Shown: positions 53,374 to 62,878 of the stretch, piece after piece
Layout: every line of letters begins with the position of its first letter
How positions within the stretch are numbered: the first letter of the stretch is position 1
NCBI RefSeq assembly: GCF_008693005.1
Contig: NZ_VXKE01000021.1
Span: 124,001 to 188,000 of the forward strand
Direction: 5' to 3'
DNA length: 64,000 nt
Source: Helicobacter canis
GTDB taxonomy: Bacteria; Campylobacterota; Campylobacteria; Campylobacterales; Helicobacteraceae
Notes under the pieces: model-generated
Seen by the model: only the letters and a program-made list of their open reading frames with translations
Databases searched by the model: none
Told to the model about the DNA's origin: nothing
Position numbers and translations under genes: made by a program

Positions 53374-54614
53374 TTAGTGTAGGGTATGTTTTAGGCTTTT
53401 TAGTGCGCGCACAAATGGTCGCATAAGTGCGTAAGCGCAAGGCGCATACGCAAGCAAGTAGGCCCGCGCAGTGGTTATGGCGGCGCGTTTATAGTAGGCT
53501 AGGGTAAGCTGCATAGCAAATGGGCTTTGCCTAGCTAGAGCCCACCAGAGCTTGTGGTAAGGGTTTTGCGCGAATATTGGTGGCTTACTTGGGTCTGCTT
53601 GGAAGTTTTGCTTCTCCCAAGGTTTATATCCTCCTAGTAAATGCACGATAGCAGGAGATACAAGTGCGCTAGCAAACTCTCTAAAATCTATCGCACTAGG
53701 ATAAGAAGTGATACCATTGCTATCTTTGCGTGGTGGTGCGCTATCAAAGTGTATCCTAGATTCTGCTAGCCATTGGAGATTGAAGCGATATGGCAGAAAG
53801 CAAACAGAATCTTTAAAAATAAGGTTTAAGAAATCTTGGTCCGCATATTCCGCATATTCCGCAGTGTGTATAAGGGATAGATTTTTAGTGCGCCACTTGG
53901 GGAGATCGATAAGCAAGACACCAGAGTTGAAGTAGTCTTGCGGCTTTATTTTGCGCTCGCGGACGATTTTGATACTATCTCCACTTATCCCACTGCGCAC
54001 CGCACCTATGGCACACTGCCCTAAATCATAGTAGAAAAGCTCTCGAACATCTTGCAAGATGAGTGTATCGACATCAAGGTAGAGTGCTCGCTTAATCTGC
54101 TTTGGTAGCACATCGCCAAGCTTTAAGCGGAAATATGCGCACCAATTTGCTCCTGCCTCGCCCCAAGGATTTAGGGCTTCAAACTCAGCTTGCTTGAGTG
54201 CGTGGATATGGATTTGGGTGGGATAGATAGCATTAAGGCTAGATTCTAGTGTGCGCAGGCGCGATAAGGTCGCCTTTGAGAGAGAGTCGGCTAGGAGATG
54301 AAAGTGGATAGGGAGAATCTCTGGTGCTTGGCTTTGGCTAGTGGGTTTAGCTTGTGGTGATAATGGCTTGCTCGCTTCTTTTTTTACATTAGATTCTAGG
54401 CTCGCGTGTAAAAATGGCGTGATAGAGACAAGATGTGTGAAGCGGTGGATAAGTGGGAGAGAGTTTTCCATAGAGTCTAGCTGCCCCCCCCCCCTAAGAG
54501 TTTTGCGCAGTGCGAAGGAGCGATAGAGTAGATAATGCTAGTCATACTGACACTTGCGTATTTAGCGTAGTTATCATCTAGTCCAAAGACTATGCAAAAG
54601 CAAGAATCTTTCAT
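53374..54614 (-). CDS. Glycosyltransferase family 8 protein, phase-variable, out of frame here
   Basis: The natural start is ATG 54614 with the GT8 N-terminus CIVFGLDDNYAKYASVSMTS. After 43 residues a G11 tract (54484-54494) shifts the frame to a stop. The remaining domain (from 54471) holds the GT8 metal motif YLDVDTLILQD, FNSGVLLIDLPKWR and HLLGGYKPW. G12 or G9 would restore about 413 residues. GT8 enzymes add glucose or galactose to LPS core. The companion radical SAM gene 10 nt downstream is OFF as well, so this glycan pair appears silent in the sequenced cell line. Confidence 0.83.
54484..54494 (-). repeat. Homopolymer tract C11 (G11 on coding strand)
   Basis: Eleven bases separate the two coding halves of the GT8 gene. 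Lengths of 9 or 12 restore the frame. Confidence 0.9.
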
Positions 54615-54669
54615 TGATGTGCCTTTAACTAAGTGGTGAAATCGTGCGTGAAGCGCGCATTGTAGCAGA

Positions 54670-55551
54670 CTAAAGCAAAAATGGCGTATCTTGATAGACA
54701 AGATTTAGCCAATTGCTAAAAATCACACTCGCACTTGATCGCCATTGAAACATAATCTCCCCATTTGGCGCGTAATACCCTGTGGGCTTAGGCGTGCTAA
54801 GTCCGCTTGCTTGATCGCGCTTGTATTCTTTATCTAGTGTGTCTTTGGCATATTCTGGGTGTCCTAGGATAAAGACATCTTTGCTATCTTGTAGCATTGT
54901 CGCTCCGCTTTGCTCTCCTGCTAGAAGCAGGGCTAGATCTTTTGCGCGCCATAGTGCGCCCTCATCAATGCCACTATGGCGTGAGTGGGGCATAAGCACT
55001 TCATCATCAAGCCCAGCGAGTAGGGAAGAGTCGCTACACTTTTTATGCGCAAACACACCAAAGCACTTGCTAGGTAGTGCGCGCTTTTGGATATTGTGGA
55101 AGTGATAGAGCCCAGCCATCGCCCCCCAGCATAGATACATCGTGCTTGTTACATTAGCGCGCAAAAAGTCCATAATCTCCCTAAGCTCGCTCCAATACTG
55201 CACTTCTTCAAACTCCAAATGCTCTATGGGTGCGCCTGTGATGATCGCGCCATCAAACCGCTTGTGCGCAATCTCGCTAAAGTATTTGTAGAATCTATCT
55301 AGGTGAGATTGGGGGGTGTTTTTCCCAATGTAGCTTTGTGTGGCTAGCAGTGTGATGCGCACTTGCAAGGGCGAGTTTGCTAGGAGGGATAGGATTTGGT
55401 TTTCTGTCTCAATCTTTGTAGGCATAAGATTGCACAGGAGAATTTCTAGCGGGCGTATATCTTGCGTAGTGGCGCGCTCTGTATCCATCACAAAAATCCG
55501 CTCCTGCAAGGTGCTAAATGCGGGGATAGTTTTGGGGATAATGATTGGCAT
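54670..55551 (-). CDS. metA: Homoserine O-acyltransferase MetA
   Basis: At 293 residues this is a full-length MetA-type enzyme: IRPLEILLCNLMPTKIETE, GAPIEHLEFEEVQYW, the catalytic cysteine in YLCWGAMAGLYHF, the catalytic histidine in ILGHPEYAKDTL and a C-terminal WRSSASVIFSNWLN. MetA acylates homoserine with succinyl- or acetyl-CoA. The adjacent metY uses O-acetylhomoserine, so acetyl specificity is likely here. The gene is 25 nt downstream of metY on the same strand. Confidence 0.93.
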   Translation of the reverse strand: MPIIIPKTIPAFSTLQERIFVMDTERATTQDIRPLEILLCNLMPTKIETENQILSLLANSPLQVRITLLATQSYIGKNTPQSHLDRFYKYFSEIAHKRFDGAIITGAPIEHLEFEEVQYWSELREIMDFLRANVTSTMYLCWGAMAGLYHFHNIQKRALPSKCFGVFAHKKCSDSSLLAGLDDEVLMPHSRHSGIDEGALWRAKDLALLLAGEQSGATMLQDSKDVFILGHPEYAKDTLDKEYKRDQASGLSTPKPTGYYAPNGEIMFQWRSSASVIFSNWLNLVYQDTPFLL

Positions 55552-55576
55552 AGAATCTCCTTTGTGCTTTGCTTGC

Positions 55577-56851
55577 TTACTCCAATGCCTGCGCTAGGTC
55601 ATTGATTAAGTCCGCGCTAGATTCTAGCCCTACTGATAGGCGAATGCTAGCGGGCGAGATCCCTGCTGATAGTAGCTCGCTTTGGGAGAGCTGGGAGTGT
55701 GTGGTAGAAGCTGGGTGGATCACAAGTGATTTAGAGTCGCCAATATTTGCTGTAATAGAAAAGAGCTTTAGCCTATCGCACAATGCCTTAGCCTTGTCAT
55801 AGCTCTCTAGCTCAAAGCTTAGCAGCCCGCTTGCGTAGCCACTTGTGAAATACTGCTTAAATCTCGCGTAATAGGGGCTAGATTCTAGGGCTGGGTATTC
55901 TACTTGCTTGATCTTGGCGTGAGATTCTAGGAATGTAGCGATTTTTAAGGCGTTTTGGCTGTGCTTTTGTATCCTAAGCTCCAAGGTCTCCAAGCCTTGC
56001 AGGTGTATCCACGCATTATGCGGAGATAGGCTAGCCCCGATGTTGCGCAGCCACTCTGTGATAAGGCGAATGCCATAGATAGGATAAGGCAGGCTTGCAT
56101 ACACTAAGCCGTGGTAGCTTGGGTCTGGGGTGTTAAAGACGCTGTATCGTGGATTATCCACAAGCACTTCATTAAAGCCTTTGCGCTCGATGATCGCTCC
56201 GCCAAGCCCGCTGCCGTGTCCGTTGATATACTTGGTGCAGCTATATACGGCAATGTCTATCCCAAAGTCAAAGGGGCGGAAAATCATCGGTGCTATGGTG
56301 TTATCACAGATTGTAGCAAGTCTATGCCGCTTGGCAAGCTCGGTGATAGCGCAAATATCTGGGATAGAGATTTGCGGATTAGATAAAGACTCAAAGAAAA
56401 TCGCCCTAGTGTTCTCATCAATGAGTGGCTCTAGCGTGCTTAAATCATCGACATCAAAGCAGCGCGCCTCTATCCCAAAGCGTTTAAGCGTATGGACGAT
56501 GAGCGTCTGCGTGCCGCCATAGATTTTATTAGCATAGATGATATTATCGCCTGCTTGGGCGAGATTGACAAAGGCATAAAATAGCGCGCTAGCCCCACTA
56601 GCAGTAACCACGCCAAATCCCCCGCCATCGACTTGGGCTAGGCGATTGGCTAGGACATCGGTGGTGGGGTTGCTTAGGCGTGAGTAGATATTGCCTAGCT
56701 CTTCTAGGGCAAAGCGTTTGCCCGCCTGATCGCTTGACTCGAAGTTAAACGCACTGCTTTGGTAGATTGGCACACTTAGCGTGCGCTGGGAATCATACGC
56801 ATAGCCTGCGTGCAAAGCTAGCGTGCTTGGGTGGTAGGTGGATTCTAGCAT
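55577..56851 (-). CDS. metY: O-acetylhomoserine sulfhydrylase (MetY-type)
   Basis: The 424-residue PLP enzyme belongs to the Cys/Met metabolism family. It has STYHPSTLALHAGY at the start, TASGASALFYAFVNL, the PLP-lysine block YSCTKYINGHGSGLGG, and a PASTTHSQLS motif near the C-terminus. The family members of this length act on O-acetylhomoserine and sulfide to form homocysteine. With metA it makes a direct sulfhydrylation path. Two identical palindromes lie upstream (56905-56921, 56961-56977). Confidence 0.92.
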   Translation of the reverse strand: MLESTYHPSTLALHAGYAYDSQRTLSVPIYQSSAFNFESSDQAGKRFALEELGNIYSRLSNPTTDVLANRLAQVDGGGFGVVTASGASALFYAFVNLAQAGDNIIYANKIYGGTQTLIVHTLKRFGIEARCFDVDDLSTLEPLIDENTRAIFFESLSNPQISIPDICAITELAKRHRLATICDNTIAPMIFRPFDFGIDIAVYSCTKYINGHGSGLGGAIIERKGFNEVLVDNPRYSVFNTPDPSYHGLVYASLPYPIYGIRLITEWLRNIGASLSPHNAWIHLQGLETLELRIQKHSQNALKIATFLESHAKIKQVEYPALESSPYYARFKQYFTSGYASGLLSFELESYDKAKALCDRLKLFSITANIGDSKSLVIHPASTTHSQLSQSELLSAGISPASIRLSVGLESSADLINDLAQALE

Positions 56852-56904
56852 TATGGACTCCTTAAATAGATGATATGCCTAGCACTATAAATAAATTTTC
56901 TATA

Positions 56905-56921
56905 AAACACAATATGTGTTT
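56905..56921. promoter_or_regulatory. Palindrome AAACACAATATGTGTTT, copy 1
   Basis: A 7-bp inverted repeat (AAACACA/TGTGTTT) around ATA lies 54 nt upstream of the metY start. A second identical copy is 56 bp away. It looks like a dimeric regulator site for the metYA operon. Confidence 0.7.
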
Positions 56922-56960
56922 AAATATTTTATAGCTTTGCGTAGGGAATGTTACTTTTAT

Positions 56961-56977
56961 AAACACAATATGTGTTT
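56961..56977. promoter_or_regulatory. Palindrome AAACACAATATGTGTTT, copy 2
   Basis: This is an identical 17-bp copy, 110 nt upstream of metY and 172 nt upstream of hslV. The rest of 56852-57149 holds the hslV promoter and GATTCTAG octamers only. Confidence 0.7.
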
Positions 56978-57046
56978 GTCTATATTTTTAGATTCTAGGC
57001 TTTTGGTGCTAGCAGTGGCGCGCTAGAATCTATGGGCTTTTTATGC

Positions 57047-57052
57047 TACAAT
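57047..57052 (+). promoter_or_regulatory. Extended -10 of the hslV-hslU-era-csd6-fliP operon
   Basis: TTATGCTACAAT gives TGC-TACAAT about 98 nt upstream of hslV, the same extended form as at rpmB. Confidence 0.5.
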
Positions 57053-57149
57053 CTCGGGCTTTGCTTAAGGGGCTAGATTCTAGCCTACTAGCTTAACTCT
57101 GGCTTGCTGGCTTAGGTGAATCTAAAAGAATTAGCTCAAGGATTAGGGA

Positions 57150-57701
57150 ATGTTTGAAGCGACAACCATACTTGCATACAAGGGCGTATATCAAGGTAAG
57201 AGCGTGGCGGTTATCGGCGGAGATGGGCAGGTGAGCTTTGGCAACTGCGTGATGAAGGGCAATGCCAAAAAAATCCGCACGCTCTATAATGGGCAGATTC
57301 TAAGTGGGTTTGCAGGAAGCACCGCAGATGCCTTTAGCTTGTTTGAGTCGTTTGAGCGGATTTTAGAGGGGAGGAAGGGGGATTTAATGCGATCAGTGCT
57401 GGAGTTTGCCAAGCAGTGGCGTAGTGATAAGTATTTGCGCAAGCTTGAAGCGATGATGATCGTGCTAAATACAGAGCATATTTTTATCCTAAGTGGGACA
57501 GGCGATGTGCTAGAGCCAGAAGATGGCAAGATCGCCGCCATTGGCAGTGGGGGGAGCTACGCTCTAAGCGCGGCTAGGGCGTTGGATAGGCATTCTAGCA
57601 TAGCACCAAGGGAGCTTGTGGAGCACTCATTACAAATCGCTGGGGAGCTATGTATCTATACCAATACCAATATCTCAATCTTGGAGCTTGATAATGGATA
57701 A
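57150..57701 (+). CDS. hslV: ATP-dependent protease subunit HslV
   Basis: The 183-residue N-terminal-threonine peptidase keeps ATTILAYKG at the start (the catalytic Thr would be exposed by processing), [22 protein letters not shown], and [16 protein letters not shown]. Four residues precede the catalytic Thr-Thr. HslV forms the two-ring proteolytic core with HslU caps. It overlaps hslU by 8 nt. The operon order hslV-hslU-era-csd6 is as in H. pylori HP0515-HP0518. Confidence 0.95.
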   Translation: MFEATTILAYKGVYQGKSVAVIGGDGQVSFGNCVMKGNAKKIRTLYNGQILSGFAGSTADAFSLFESFERILEGRKGDLMRSVLEFAKQWRSDKYLRKLEAMMIVLNTEHIFILSGTGDVLEPEDGKIAAIGSGGSYALSAARALDRHSSIAPRELVEHSLQIAGELCIYTNTNISILELDNG

Positions 57702-59031
57702 GCAGCAAAGTAGAGCAAGTATGAGTCCAGCGGAGATTGTGGAGTTTCTTAATGACTATATCATCGGGCAAGATGATGCCAAGCGTGCCATAGCACTAGC
57801 CTTGCGCAATCGCTACCGCAGAATGCAGCTGCCCAAAGAAGTGCAAGAAGAAATCACACCCAAAAATATCTTAATGATAGGCTCCACAGGCGTGGGCAAA
57901 ACAGAAATCGCACGCCGAATGGCGAGAATTATGGGGCTGCCCTTTATCAAAGTCGAAGCGAGCAAATATACAGAAGTAGGCTTTGTAGGGCGCGATGTGG
58001 AGTCGATGATACGCGATCTTGTCAATGCCTCTATCGCGCTTACGCAGCAAGAATCCCAGCAAAAAAGCCAAGCAGCCATAGAAACATATATCACAGATAA
58101 AATCTCGCGCCTACTTCTGCCCCCACTGCCAAAGGGCGTGAGCGATGAGAAAAAGAGAGACTATGAGCAAAGCCTAGAGAAAATGCGCCAAAGGGTGCAA
58201 AATGGCGAAGTAGATCATTTGCAAATCGATGTAGAGATAGAAAAAAGAGCAGAATCGCTAGATAATGGTATGCCCCCAGATATTGCTAGGGTGCAGGAGT
58301 CTATCATCAAAGTCTTGCAGCGCGAAGAAAAGGTCAAAAAGTCCCTAAGTGTCAAGGAAGCCAAGCTAGCCCTACTCCAAGAAGCGCGTGAGAGTGTGCT
58401 TGATATGGAGGCGATCCAAGCAGAGGGAGTGCGCAGGGCAGAAGAGAGTGGGGTGGTGTTTATCGATGAGATTGATAAAATCGCCACAAGCACCAAAGAC
58501 TCTCGCCTAGATCCTAGCAAAGAGGGCGTGCAGCGCGATTTGCTGCCAATTATCGAGGGTAGCACAATTAGCACAAAATACGGCACAATCCGCACTGATT
58601 ATATACTCTTTGTCGCAGCAGGGGCGTTTCACCTAAGCAAGCCAAGTGATCTTATCCCTGAACTCCAAGGGCGATTCCCTATCCGCGTGGAGCTAGATAA
58701 TTTAAGCGAAGAGGCGATGTATGCGATCCTTACGCAAACGCGCAATTCTCTCATCACGCAATACCAGCATTTGCTTAGTGTAGATGGCGTGGAGCTGGTG
58801 TTTGAGGAAGAAGCCTTGCGTGCGTTAGCGCATTTTGCTTATGTGGCAAATCAAAAGACAGAAGACATTGGTGCTAGGCGGCTGCATACGATTATAGAGC
58901 GCGTGCTAGAAGACATAAGCTTTAGCGCGCAGGAGTATGCTGGGGGCAAAGCCACGATTACCAAAGAGCTTGTAGAGCAAAAGCTAGGCGATGTAGTGAG
59001 CAATGCCGATATGTCGCGCTATATTCTATGA
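57694..59031 (+). CDS. hslU: ATP-dependent protease ATPase subunit HslU
   Basis: The frame opens at 57616, but [10 protein letters not shown] at 57694 is the natural start, giving 445 residues. It has [21 protein letters not shown], Walker [10 protein letters not shown], Walker [13 protein letters not shown], the pore motif [14 protein letters not shown] and the C-terminal sensor-2 region. HslU unfolds substrates for HslV. Its stop overlaps era (ATGA). Confidence 0.96.
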   Translation: MDKQQSRASMSPAEIVEFLNDYIIGQDDAKRAIALALRNRYRRMQLPKEVQEEITPKNILMIGSTGVGKTEIARRMARIMGLPFIKVEASKYTEVGFVGRDVESMIRDLVNASIALTQQESQQKSQAAIETYITDKISRLLLPPLPKGVSDEKKRDYEQSLEKMRQRVQNGEVDHLQIDVEIEKRAESLDNGMPPDIARVQESIIKVLQREEKVKKSLSVKEAKLALLQEARESVLDMEAIQAEGVRRAEESGVVFIDEIDKIATSTKDSRLDPSKEGVQRDLLPIIEGSTISTKYGTIRTDYILFVAAGAFHLSKPSDLIPELQGRFPIRVELDNLSEEAMYAILTQTRNSLITQYQHLLSVDGVELVFEEEALRALAHFAYVANQKTEDIGARRLHTIIERVLEDISFSAQEYAGGKATITKELVEQKLGDVVSNADMSRYIL

Positions 59032-60038
59032 AAGATTCTTCACAAGCTAGAATCCAAAAAGTGGATTCTAGTGTAGGAGCTACACAGGAGCTAGAATCTA
59101 GGGTTACGCGAGCTGGGTTTGTCGGCGTGGTGGGGCGACCTAATGCTGGGAAATCTAGCTTGCTCAATTTGCTAGCAGGCGAGCATTTAGCCCTGATCTC
59201 ACACAAGGCAAATGCCACGCGCAATACTATGCGCTTTATTATCCCCTACACGACAAGGGATAATACTGCTTGCCAGCTTGTTTTTGTCGATACGCCCGGA
59301 CTCCATAAACGCGAAAAGCTTTTAAATCAATTTATGCTAGAAGCTGCGCTAAAGACTATGCGAGATTGCGATGTATGCGTGTTTATGGTATCAGCCTTTG
59401 ATGATACAAAGCAGTATGAAGAGTTTTTAGAGCTATTCTATGAGCAAGACTTGCACCGCAAGCATATTCTCGCTATCAACAAAACTGATATGCTCCCACC
59501 TGCAAAGCTACTAGAAGTGCTTGAAAAATATGCAAGGTTTAGCGATAAATTTAGCGCACTCATTCCCATTAGTGTGAAAAAATCACATAATATCAACGAG
59601 CTACTAGAGTCCATAGCCAAGCTGCTGCCACACTCTCCTGCGCTTTTTGATGAAGAAGATATAACAACCCACACAATGCGTGAAATCGCTAAGGAAATGG
59701 TGCGCCAAAGTATTTTTGAAAATCTAAGCGATGAGATCCCTTATGAGAGCGATGTGCTTGTAACGCAATTCACACGCAAGCCTAAGCGTAGTGGTGGGGA
59801 GATTACATACATTAGCGCGAAAATCTATGTCCTAAAGCCCTCACAAAGAAAAATTATCATCGGGCAAAATGGCAGCACGATCAAGCGTATAGGTGCGGCT
59901 GCTAGAGTAAGTATCGAGCGGATTTTAGGCGAGCAGGTGTTTTTGGATTTGCAGGTGGTCGTGGATAGAGAGTGGGCAAAAAACGCAAATAATCTTAAGA
60001 CTTTTGGGTATAATTTGCAGCTACAACAAAGCAAATAA
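59028..60038 (+). CDS. era: GTPase Era
   Basis: The 336-residue protein has a GTPase domain with GRPNAGKSSLLN, FVDTPGLHKREK and NKTD, and a C-terminal KH domain (KIIIGQNGSTIKRIGAAAR). Era binds the 3' end of 16S rRNA in 30S maturation. The first 28 residues are an LES-repeat extension with GATTCTAG copies that other Era proteins lack. The start overlaps hslU by 4 nt. Confidence 0.95.
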   Translation: MKDSSQARIQKVDSSVGATQELESRVTRAGFVGVVGRPNAGKSSLLNLLAGEHLALISHKANATRNTMRFIIPYTTRDNTACQLVFVDTPGLHKREKLLNQFMLEAALKTMRDCDVCVFMVSAFDDTKQYEEFLELFYEQDLHRKHILAINKTDMLPPAKLLEVLEKYARFSDKFSALIPISVKKSHNINELLESIAKLLPHSPALFDEEDITTHTMREIAKEMVRQSIFENLSDEIPYESDVLVTQFTRKPKRSGGEITYISAKIYVLKPSQRKIIIGQNGSTIKRIGAAARVSIERILGEQVFLDLQVVVDREWAKNANNLKTFGYNLQLQQSK

Positions 60039-60068
60039 GGCAATGTGAGCGAGATGAGAAGGAAGTAT

Positions 60069-61070
60069 ATGAAGATTAAGCACTTTGTGATGGTGCTTTT
60101 TGGCTTTAGCGTGTTGCAGGGCTTTGATGCTGATACGGCTAGGATTGTCCAAACCTATCGCAGTGGCGATACAGAGAAAGTTACGCAGATTTTAGAGAGC
60201 TATTTACAGAAAAAGGACTTTTGGCTTAGTGTTTTGCAAGATAGACATACAGATTTTGGGTATTTTGAGGGGTATAAATATCTCTTTGTTTCGGATAAAA
60301 GTGTCCCAAATCTAGCCCTTTATACTATATCGCCAAAGGGGCAGCTTACTTTGGTTAAGGAGCTTCCAGCACTTGTGGGTAAAGGCAAGGGCGATAAGCG
60401 TTTGTCTGGGGATTTGACTACGCCACTTGGGGTGTATGACTTCACAGATAAGCTTACAAGGCTGCCGCCGTATTATGGACCTTTGGCGTATGCGACTGAC
60501 TATCCAAATAATTACGACAAATCGCTTAAAAAAACAGGACACGGAATCTGGATCCACGGGCTACCGCTTGATGGCAACAGAGAAGAGCTTAACACAAAGG
60601 GCTGTATCGCTATTGAAAACAATGTCTTAAGCGATTTTGGCAAAATGGTGAATTATAAAGAGGCTTTGCTAATTTCTTATGAGCAGAATATCCACAAGCC
60701 CACTAAAGATGAGATAGCCCTGCTGCTAGCCCAGCTCTATGCGTGGCGTGCAGCGTGGATCGCCAATGATTTGGATAAGTATTTGTCCTTTTACTCTAAG
60801 GATTTTTCACGCCCAGATGGTATGAAGTTTAATGCCTTTACCAACTATAAGCGTCAAGTGTTTGCCAAAAAGGAAGATAAGGTCATAAAATTTAGCAATA
60901 TTAGTGTCGTCCCATATCCTAATGAAGAGCATAGGCAGATGTTTCGCATTAGCTTTGCGCAGGACTATCGCGCCTATAAAAATGGCAAGCCAAGCTACAC
61001 TTCTAGTGCGCAGAAGATTCTCTATGTCGTGTATGAAAACAGCACTATGCGCATTGTGAGCGAGAAATGA
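60069..61070 (+). CDS. csd6: L,D-carboxypeptidase/transpeptidase-fold cell-shape protein Csd6
   Basis: The frame opens at 60045, but GAAGGAAG before the ATG at 60069 (MKIKHFVMVLFGFSVLQGF) gives a signal peptide at the right place. The YkuD-type catalytic motif is seen as IWIHGLP followed by NTKGCIAIENN with the catalytic Cys, and a C-terminal NTF2-like domain follows. H. pylori Csd6 (HP0518) trims peptidoglycan tetrapeptides to tripeptides and helps to form helical shape. Synteny behind era agrees. Its stop overlaps fliP. Confidence 0.92.
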   Translation: MKIKHFVMVLFGFSVLQGFDADTARIVQTYRSGDTEKVTQILESYLQKKDFWLSVLQDRHTDFGYFEGYKYLFVSDKSVPNLALYTISPKGQLTLVKELPALVGKGKGDKRLSGDLTTPLGVYDFTDKLTRLPPYYGPLAYATDYPNNYDKSLKKTGHGIWIHGLPLDGNREELNTKGCIAIENNVLSDFGKMVNYKEALLISYEQNIHKPTKDEIALLLAQLYAWRAAWIANDLDKYLSFYSKDFSRPDGMKFNAFTNYKRQVFAKKEDKVIKFSNISVVPYPNEEHRQMFRISFAQDYRAYKNGKPSYTSSAQKILYVVYENSTMRIVSEK

Positions 61071-61831
61071 TAGATTCTAGGGCTAGAATCTATCGGCGTT
61101 TGTGGGCTGTTTGTTTTATAGCGATTTTGAGCGTTGTTAGCGCGGGTGCTGCCCCTACTATCCCTACGGTTAATCTCTCTTTAAGCGCGCCAGATACTCC
61201 ACAGCAGCTTGTAACTTCCCTTAATGTTGTGGTGGTTTTGACACTGCTAATTCTGGCACCTTCTCTTGTGCTTGTGATGACAAGCTTTATGCGGCTTATT
61301 ATTGTGTTTTCATTTTTGCGCACAGCACTTGGCACGCAGCAGTCCCCACCCACACAGATTCTAGTGTCTTTGGCGTTAGTTTTGACATTTTTTATTATGG
61401 AGCCGATTGGGAAAGAAGCGTGGCAAGCAGGGGTCAAGCCCTATGTAGAAGAGCAAATTGGCTATGAAGAAGCTTATGAGCGATCTATCGAGCCCTTTAA
61501 GAAGTTTATGCTAAAAAACACGCGCGAGAAAGATTTGGCATTGTTCTATCGTATTCGGGGTTTGCCCAATCCACAAACAACAGCTGATGTGCCCATTACC
61601 ATTGCGATACCTGCATTTATGATTAGCGAGCTAAAGACGGCGTTTATGATAGGGTTTTTGCTTTATTTGCCGTTTTTGGTGATTGATATGGTGGTAAGCT
61701 CAATCCTTATGGCGATGGGTATGATGATGGTGCCGCCGGTGATGATTTCGCTGCCTTTTAAGATTCTAGTATTTGTGCTAGTTGATGGATTTAACTTGCT
61801 AATAGGGTCGCTTGTCCAAGGCTTTAAATAA
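61067..61831 (+). CDS. fliP: Flagellar biosynthesis protein FliP
   Basis: The 254-residue protein has a signal peptide, then SFMRLIIVFSFLRTALGTQQ, the GLPNPQTTADVPITIAIPAF loop and a hydrophobic C-terminal block MMMVPPVMISLPFKILVFVL. FliP forms the core of the flagellar export gate with FliQ and FliR. No other fli gene follows. It overlaps csd6 (ATGA) at the start and azlD tail-to-tail by 8 nt. Confidence 0.96.
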   Translation: MIDSRARIYRRLWAVCFIAILSVVSAGAAPTIPTVNLSLSAPDTPQQLVTSLNVVVVLTLLILAPSLVLVMTSFMRLIIVFSFLRTALGTQQSPPTQILVSLALVLTFFIMEPIGKEAWQAGVKPYVEEQIGYEEAYERSIEPFKKFMLKNTREKDLALFYRIRGLPNPQTTADVPITIAIPAFMISELKTAFMIGFLLYLPFLVIDMVVSSILMAMGMMMVPPVMISLPFKILVFVLVDGFNLLIGSLVQGFK

Positions 61832-62207
61832 CGGCTAGGAGAGTGTGGAGTATTTGTGTTTGCACAATTGCGGCATAGCCGATTGTCCCGCCTATGACGG
61901 CTAGCACGCCGACTTTGGTGAGAAGATAGATAGAAGCTGTTAGGATAAAACCGCACAATTCATTAAGCCCAAAAGGCGTATGCACAATATCCACAGAAGC
62001 GAAGCAATAGACAAGCAGCATACCTATCAGCGCAGGTGGTAGCACTTCGCCTAAGGTGATAAGGGACTTTGGTATAGCTCTTTTGCGAAATACGATAAAA
62101 GGCATAAATCTTGTGAGAAAAGTGCTTGCAAATACGGCTATAAGCACTCCTATACTATGCAAGATGGCTTGATGCTCAATGTATAAGTGGTGGAGTGTAT
62201 CGCCCAT
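61824..62207 (-). CDS. azlD: AzlD-family branched-chain amino acid transport protein
   Basis: The 127-residue membrane protein has four to five transmembrane helices and the AzlD core TRFMPFIVFRKRAIPKSLITLGEVLPPALIGMLLVY-type pattern (positions about 35-70). AzlCD exports branched-chain amino acids, but no azlC is next to it on this side; it may lie elsewhere. It overlaps the end of fliP on the opposite strand. Confidence 0.88.
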   Translation of the reverse strand: MGDTLHHLYIEHQAILHSIGVLIAVFASTFLTRFMPFIVFRKRAIPKSLITLGEVLPPALIGMLLVYCFASVDIVHTPFGLNELCGFILTASIYLLTKVGVLAVIGGTIGYAAIVQTQILHTLLAVI

Positions 62208-62321
62208 AAATATACCCTTAGTAAAAATTGTATTATAGTAGAATCTATAAGAATATGCGCGATCAGGTGGCGTAGTGATTAAATAAATAATAAATTTTAT
62301 AAAAATATTACTTTTTGAGAG

Positions 62322-62327
62322 TAGAAT
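62322..62327 (+). promoter_or_regulatory. -10 element of dps, with AT-rich upstream region
   Basis: TAGAAT lies 30 nt upstream of dps. Directly before it (about 62281-62310) is a very AT-rich stretch with TAATAA and TATTA blocks, which could be a Fur- or PerR-type site; that is inference. Confidence 0.45.
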
Positions 62328-62357
62328 AAAGCCATCTCACACTTTAAGGAGTAAGTA

Positions 62358-62813
62358 ATGAAAGAGAAGAAAAAGGCAGATAAGGTTGTTGAAAATCTAC
62401 GAAAATTGCAGGCTGATAGCATTGTGCTTTATATGAAAGTGCATAATTTTCACTGGAATGTTAGGGGCAGTGATTTCCCGCAGGCGCATAAGGCATTAGA
62501 AGAGATTTATGAAAAGTTTGCCGATATGTTTGATGATCTAGCAGAGCGCATTATCCAGCTTGATGGCACACCTGTGGTAACACTTGCTGAGGCAGTTAAA
62601 ATCTCTAAAGTCAAAGAAGAGACGAAAACAAACTTCACTTCAAAAGAGATTCTAAAGGAAGTCCTTAAGATCTACAACCACTTGCACGAAGATTTTGAGA
62701 GCTTGGCTAAGCTTGCCGACAAAGATGACGATAGGGTTACGGCTTCATATTGCGATGACAAACTAGCAGAGCTTGAAAAGGCTATTTGGATGGTGAATGC
62801 CCAGCTCTCATAA
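62358..62813 (+). CDS. dps: DNA-binding/ferroxidase protein Dps (NapA)
   Basis: The 151-residue ferritin-like protein keeps the Dps ferroxidase residues: [30 protein letters not shown] and a normal-length four-helix bundle. Dps stores iron as a 12-mer and protects DNA from peroxide; in H. pylori it is the neutrophil-activating protein NapA. The N-terminus is Lys-rich (KEKKKADK), which could help to bind DNA. The gene stands alone. Confidence 0.95.
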   Translation: MKEKKKADKVVENLRKLQADSIVLYMKVHNFHWNVRGSDFPQAHKALEEIYEKFADMFDDLAERIIQLDGTPVVTLAEAVKISKVKEETKTNFTSKEILKEVLKIYNHLHEDFESLAKLADKDDDRVTASYCDDKLAELEKAIWMVNAQLS

Positions 62814-62818
62814 ATCTC

Positions 62819-62848
62819 CTAGCCATTGCGCTTGATCGCAGTGGCTAG
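62819..62848. terminator. Hairpin between dps and flgK
   Basis: A 12-bp stem (CTAGCCATTGCG with CGCAGTGGCTAG, one G-T pair) with a 6-nt loop lies between the convergent dps and flgK genes and probably ends both transcripts. Confidence 0.6.
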
Positions 62849-62878
62849 ATTCTACTTGCCTTGGTGGCGAGAGTCCTG

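Noticed and set aside
1530-54494. Frameshifts at G/C tracts as sequencing errors only
   Set aside because: Errors cannot be excluded from one sequence, but the genes involved (glycan and surface enzymes) and the well-placed starts before the tracts fit known phase variation in the genus.
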